This document shows positions 62,258 to 64,000 of a DNA stretch of 64,000 nucleotides, piece after piece (positions within the stretch are counted from its first letter, which is position 1; each line of letters starts with the position of its first letter). Below the pieces are notes generated by a model. It was not told where the DNA came from and made no database searches. It was given only the letters and a program-made list of their open reading frames with translations. A program made the position numbers and the translations under genes. The stretch comes from Kalaharituber pfeilii (Eukaryota > Ascomycota > Pezizomycetes > Pezizales > Pezizaceae), in assembly GCA_015179045.1 (NCBI GenBank), contig WHUZ01000020.1, positions 731,061-795,060 on the forward strand, in the 5' to 3' direction.

Positions 62258-62900
62258 TGTTACAGGGTACGTTGGGGGTAAGCCGTTTACTAAATAACTA
62301 AGTGCAACGTGAAATATAATTAAATATAAGTCACGAAAAATAAAGTAGTTAAGGTAGTAAGAAAGCTTTATATTTGTTAGGGTTGAGTTCCGGGTCCTTG
62401 CCCTTCTAACTCCGGTAGGTCAGGCTTCTATTTATATACAAAATGTAGTTCTTCAAAGCTGTTAACAAATTTAGCTTGAACGGATTCTGGGGATCAAGCC
62501 AGACCCTGAAAAAAGCCAAGGGACAGCCTTTCTTTTTGACCAACCCTTACAATAAATTCTAGAACAACAAATACGAGAACTTGAAACCTCTAATACAAGC
62601 CTCTATCTAAAAATACCATCATAACTCCAATTCCTATGCAAAAGATCATGATATAAGACAATAGGAAAAGGTTATCGTACAACGAATAGTACAACAGGAG
62701 CTGCCGGAAGAGTTAGTAACCAAGATTGCTAATCTTAGTAGTTACTTACTTCTTAACCGAAGAAAGTTCCACTACCACAGACCTGACTAGTATCGAGTTA
62801 GCTTAAACTTCTCAACTGGTAGGCTTTATAGTTGGTAGTACCTTTTGACGACACTTAAACAAGACAGTGTTATAGTATGAGAACGATTATGCCTGTAATA
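62258..62900 (-). repeat. element A 5' LTR
   Basis: TGTTACAGGGTACGTTGGGG...ATGCCTGTAATA. The last bases would be TGTAACA but read TGTAATA, a C-to-T change. Confidence 0.88.
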
Positions 62901-62904
62901 ATAA

Positions 62905-63998
62905 TGCCTTTCCCATGACCTTTTTGCGAAGCGGTTGTGCATTATCTTTAATACACATTTGTCGTTTTTCCATCATTAGCATTAAAGGTAGACTCATCAT
63001 GAGTGACAAAAATCTTTTCTTTCTCTCTGGCTGGTATTTGCTGATGGGATAATATTGCCTTTCTCATCCCACTGCCTTAATCCTTCCAATTTCTGAAGAG
63101 CAGGAAGAAAAACTTTTTGTCAGTAAAGTAACTACATCCTCCCGTTCATGGCCATCAATATAGACCCCCTTCATATATCTTTCCATTGAAAAACCAAGCT
63201 TATTCAACTAGGGTCTTGCAGTTCACTCAGATATTGAATTTTCTAGCTATCGGCCCCATTAATAATATTCTCCTCTTTTAGATATGCAGTAATAGCCTGA
63301 GCAAGACCATGGGAGGTCAGCTTCTCACCAACGGATGTAATATATTCTCGTATAGCAAGTAAGACTTCTTCATCATTCAGCCAGCTAGAAACCTTCGCAT
63401 ACTTCCCTCGTATACCCACTTTGATATAGCGAGAAGTAATCCATGACTTCTCCTAGATATGTATTCGTCGAGCAGTATTCTCTCTACGACTAAAGGCCTC
63501 TGCAATACATAATGAGAGTTCTTTGCGAGTAGCGTCTGGTCTTTTAAGCTGCAACTGCATAAATTGAAGTACTGCAGTATGTCGCATAAGGTTTTGACCG
63601 ATTGGTGCCTTTTTTGACTGGAGAAGTATTTTAAGATCGGTGATTGCTGTCCGAATTAAATCAGACTTGGAAGGCAAAGGTAGTATTGGACTCGGAACTT
63701 GAATTGGATGCGTGGAAAAGAACTGGGTAATTGGTGTAGTATTAGCAGCTGCTTGCCGGAGAGTTTCTTTTTTTTTTTGATCTCGCCATAATGTTTGCCG
63801 TGATCTTTGAGGCCCTCGGTGATACTTTATGTTGCATTCTCTGCCAGTACCCTCATGATCAGCTATAGCCATAGCCATTAAATGTGTAAAAGCATCTTCT
63901 GCCATCACCAATTCTCCATCTGCACCCCCCTCAAGCTCTTCCTCTGACCCTTCCTCTACCTCTTCACCTAACTCTTCACGCCCTTCTTCTGGCTCCAA
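62905..63998 (-). pseudogene. DDE-type transposase, decayed, runs off the window
   Basis: The minus frame from 63998 to 63453 gives an acidic start (EGREELGEEVEEGSEEELEG), DHEGTGRECNIKYHRGPQRS and LCIAEAFSRRENTARRIHI, stop. It then continues as EKSWITSRYIKVGIRGKYAK, VSSWLNDEEVLLAIREYITS, KVFLPALQKLEGLRQWDEKG and FVTHDESTFNANDGK. HDESTFxAND is the first catalytic Asp block of a DDE transposase group common in fungi. About five stops. It ends at the LTR of element A, which probably inserted into it (KGHGKGIII at the junction). Confidence 0.75.
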
Positions 63999-64000
63999 CA

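Larger units (their letters stand above)
49328..62900 (-). mobile_element. Ty3/gypsy chromodomain element A (chromovirus), minus strand
   Basis: LTRs at 49328-49965 and 62258-62900 enclose, on the minus strand, gag, protease, RT, RNase H, integrase and chromodomain in chromovirus order. A polypurine tract lies next to the left LTR. gag is split by element B (54466-60532). Flanking 5-mers AGTAT and ATAAT do not match well, so the TSD is eroded or lost. Confidence 0.88.

Noticed and set aside
49328..62900. 5-bp TSD for element A
   Set aside because: AGTAT and ATAAT share too few bases to call; the claim was left out.

Overview
The window reads as a gene-poor, transposon-dense stretch of a filamentous ascomycete genome (Pezizomycotina). 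The basis is: short introns with GT...CTAAC...AG signals, a CFEM-like GPI protein, Tad-like LINEs carrying RNase H, chromodomain-bearing Ty3/gypsy elements, hAT, mariner and pogo-type MITEs, and older repeats that have turned AT-rich by C-to-T/G-to-A change, as expected of RIP. A truffle-like (Pezizomycetes) source is only a guess. I saw no tRNA, rRNA or CRISPR array.

Likely host genes are few. They are a spliced CFEM-like GPI-anchored protein (399-1338) with a decayed convergent relative (1637-2308), a 250-aa single-exon protein (6982-7734), a 608-aa glycosylated membrane protein (9768-11594, minus) and a three-exon small secreted protein (32188-32941, minus). A lone intact gag-domain ORF (42627-43220, minus) is a retroelement remnant or a co-opted gene.

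Layout. 2.8-6.9 kb: an ORF1-only LINE derivative carrying a nearly intact ORF2 LINE and a TIR element. 7.9-9.3 kb: two MITEs and two LINE-tail insertions. 12.4-15.7 kb: nested TA-flanked TIR elements and a LINE fragment. 15.9-20.3 kb: solo LTRs, a LINE inside a solo LTR, and a long inverted repeat whose other arm preserves the empty insertion sites. 20.7-23.1 kb: minisatellites and a second ORF1-only LINE. 23.4-28.3 kb: a decayed plus-strand gypsy element full of tail insertions. 28.4-31.8 kb: a third ORF1-only LINE, and an old RIPped LINE invaded by a younger one. 34.8-47.4 kb: more LINE fragments in both orientations, hAT MITEs and pogo-like MITEs. 47.4-49.3 kb: an AT-rich RIPped zone. 49.3-62.9 kb: a minus-strand chromodomain gypsy element (A) whose gag is split by a second gypsy element (B, 54466-60532). 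62.9-64 kb: a decayed DDE transposase.

The most unusual signal is a set of tiny retroposons. Each is only about 38-42 bp plus a poly(A) tract, flanked by long target-site duplications, and all start at the same nucleotide. Their sequence matches the 3' end of a resident LINE clade, as a SINE tail matches its partner LINE, but no SINE body is present.

Terms used below: 'tail-1' is the LINE 3' end with the hairpin CGCCATAGCCC...GGGCGGC followed by GCGAGTAATGATAT-A(n); 'tail-2' is the other 3' end, CCCTGCCATGGC...GCGGGGTYAYGTGA-A(n). Clade 1 and clade 2 are the LINEs carrying these tails. TSD means target-site duplication.
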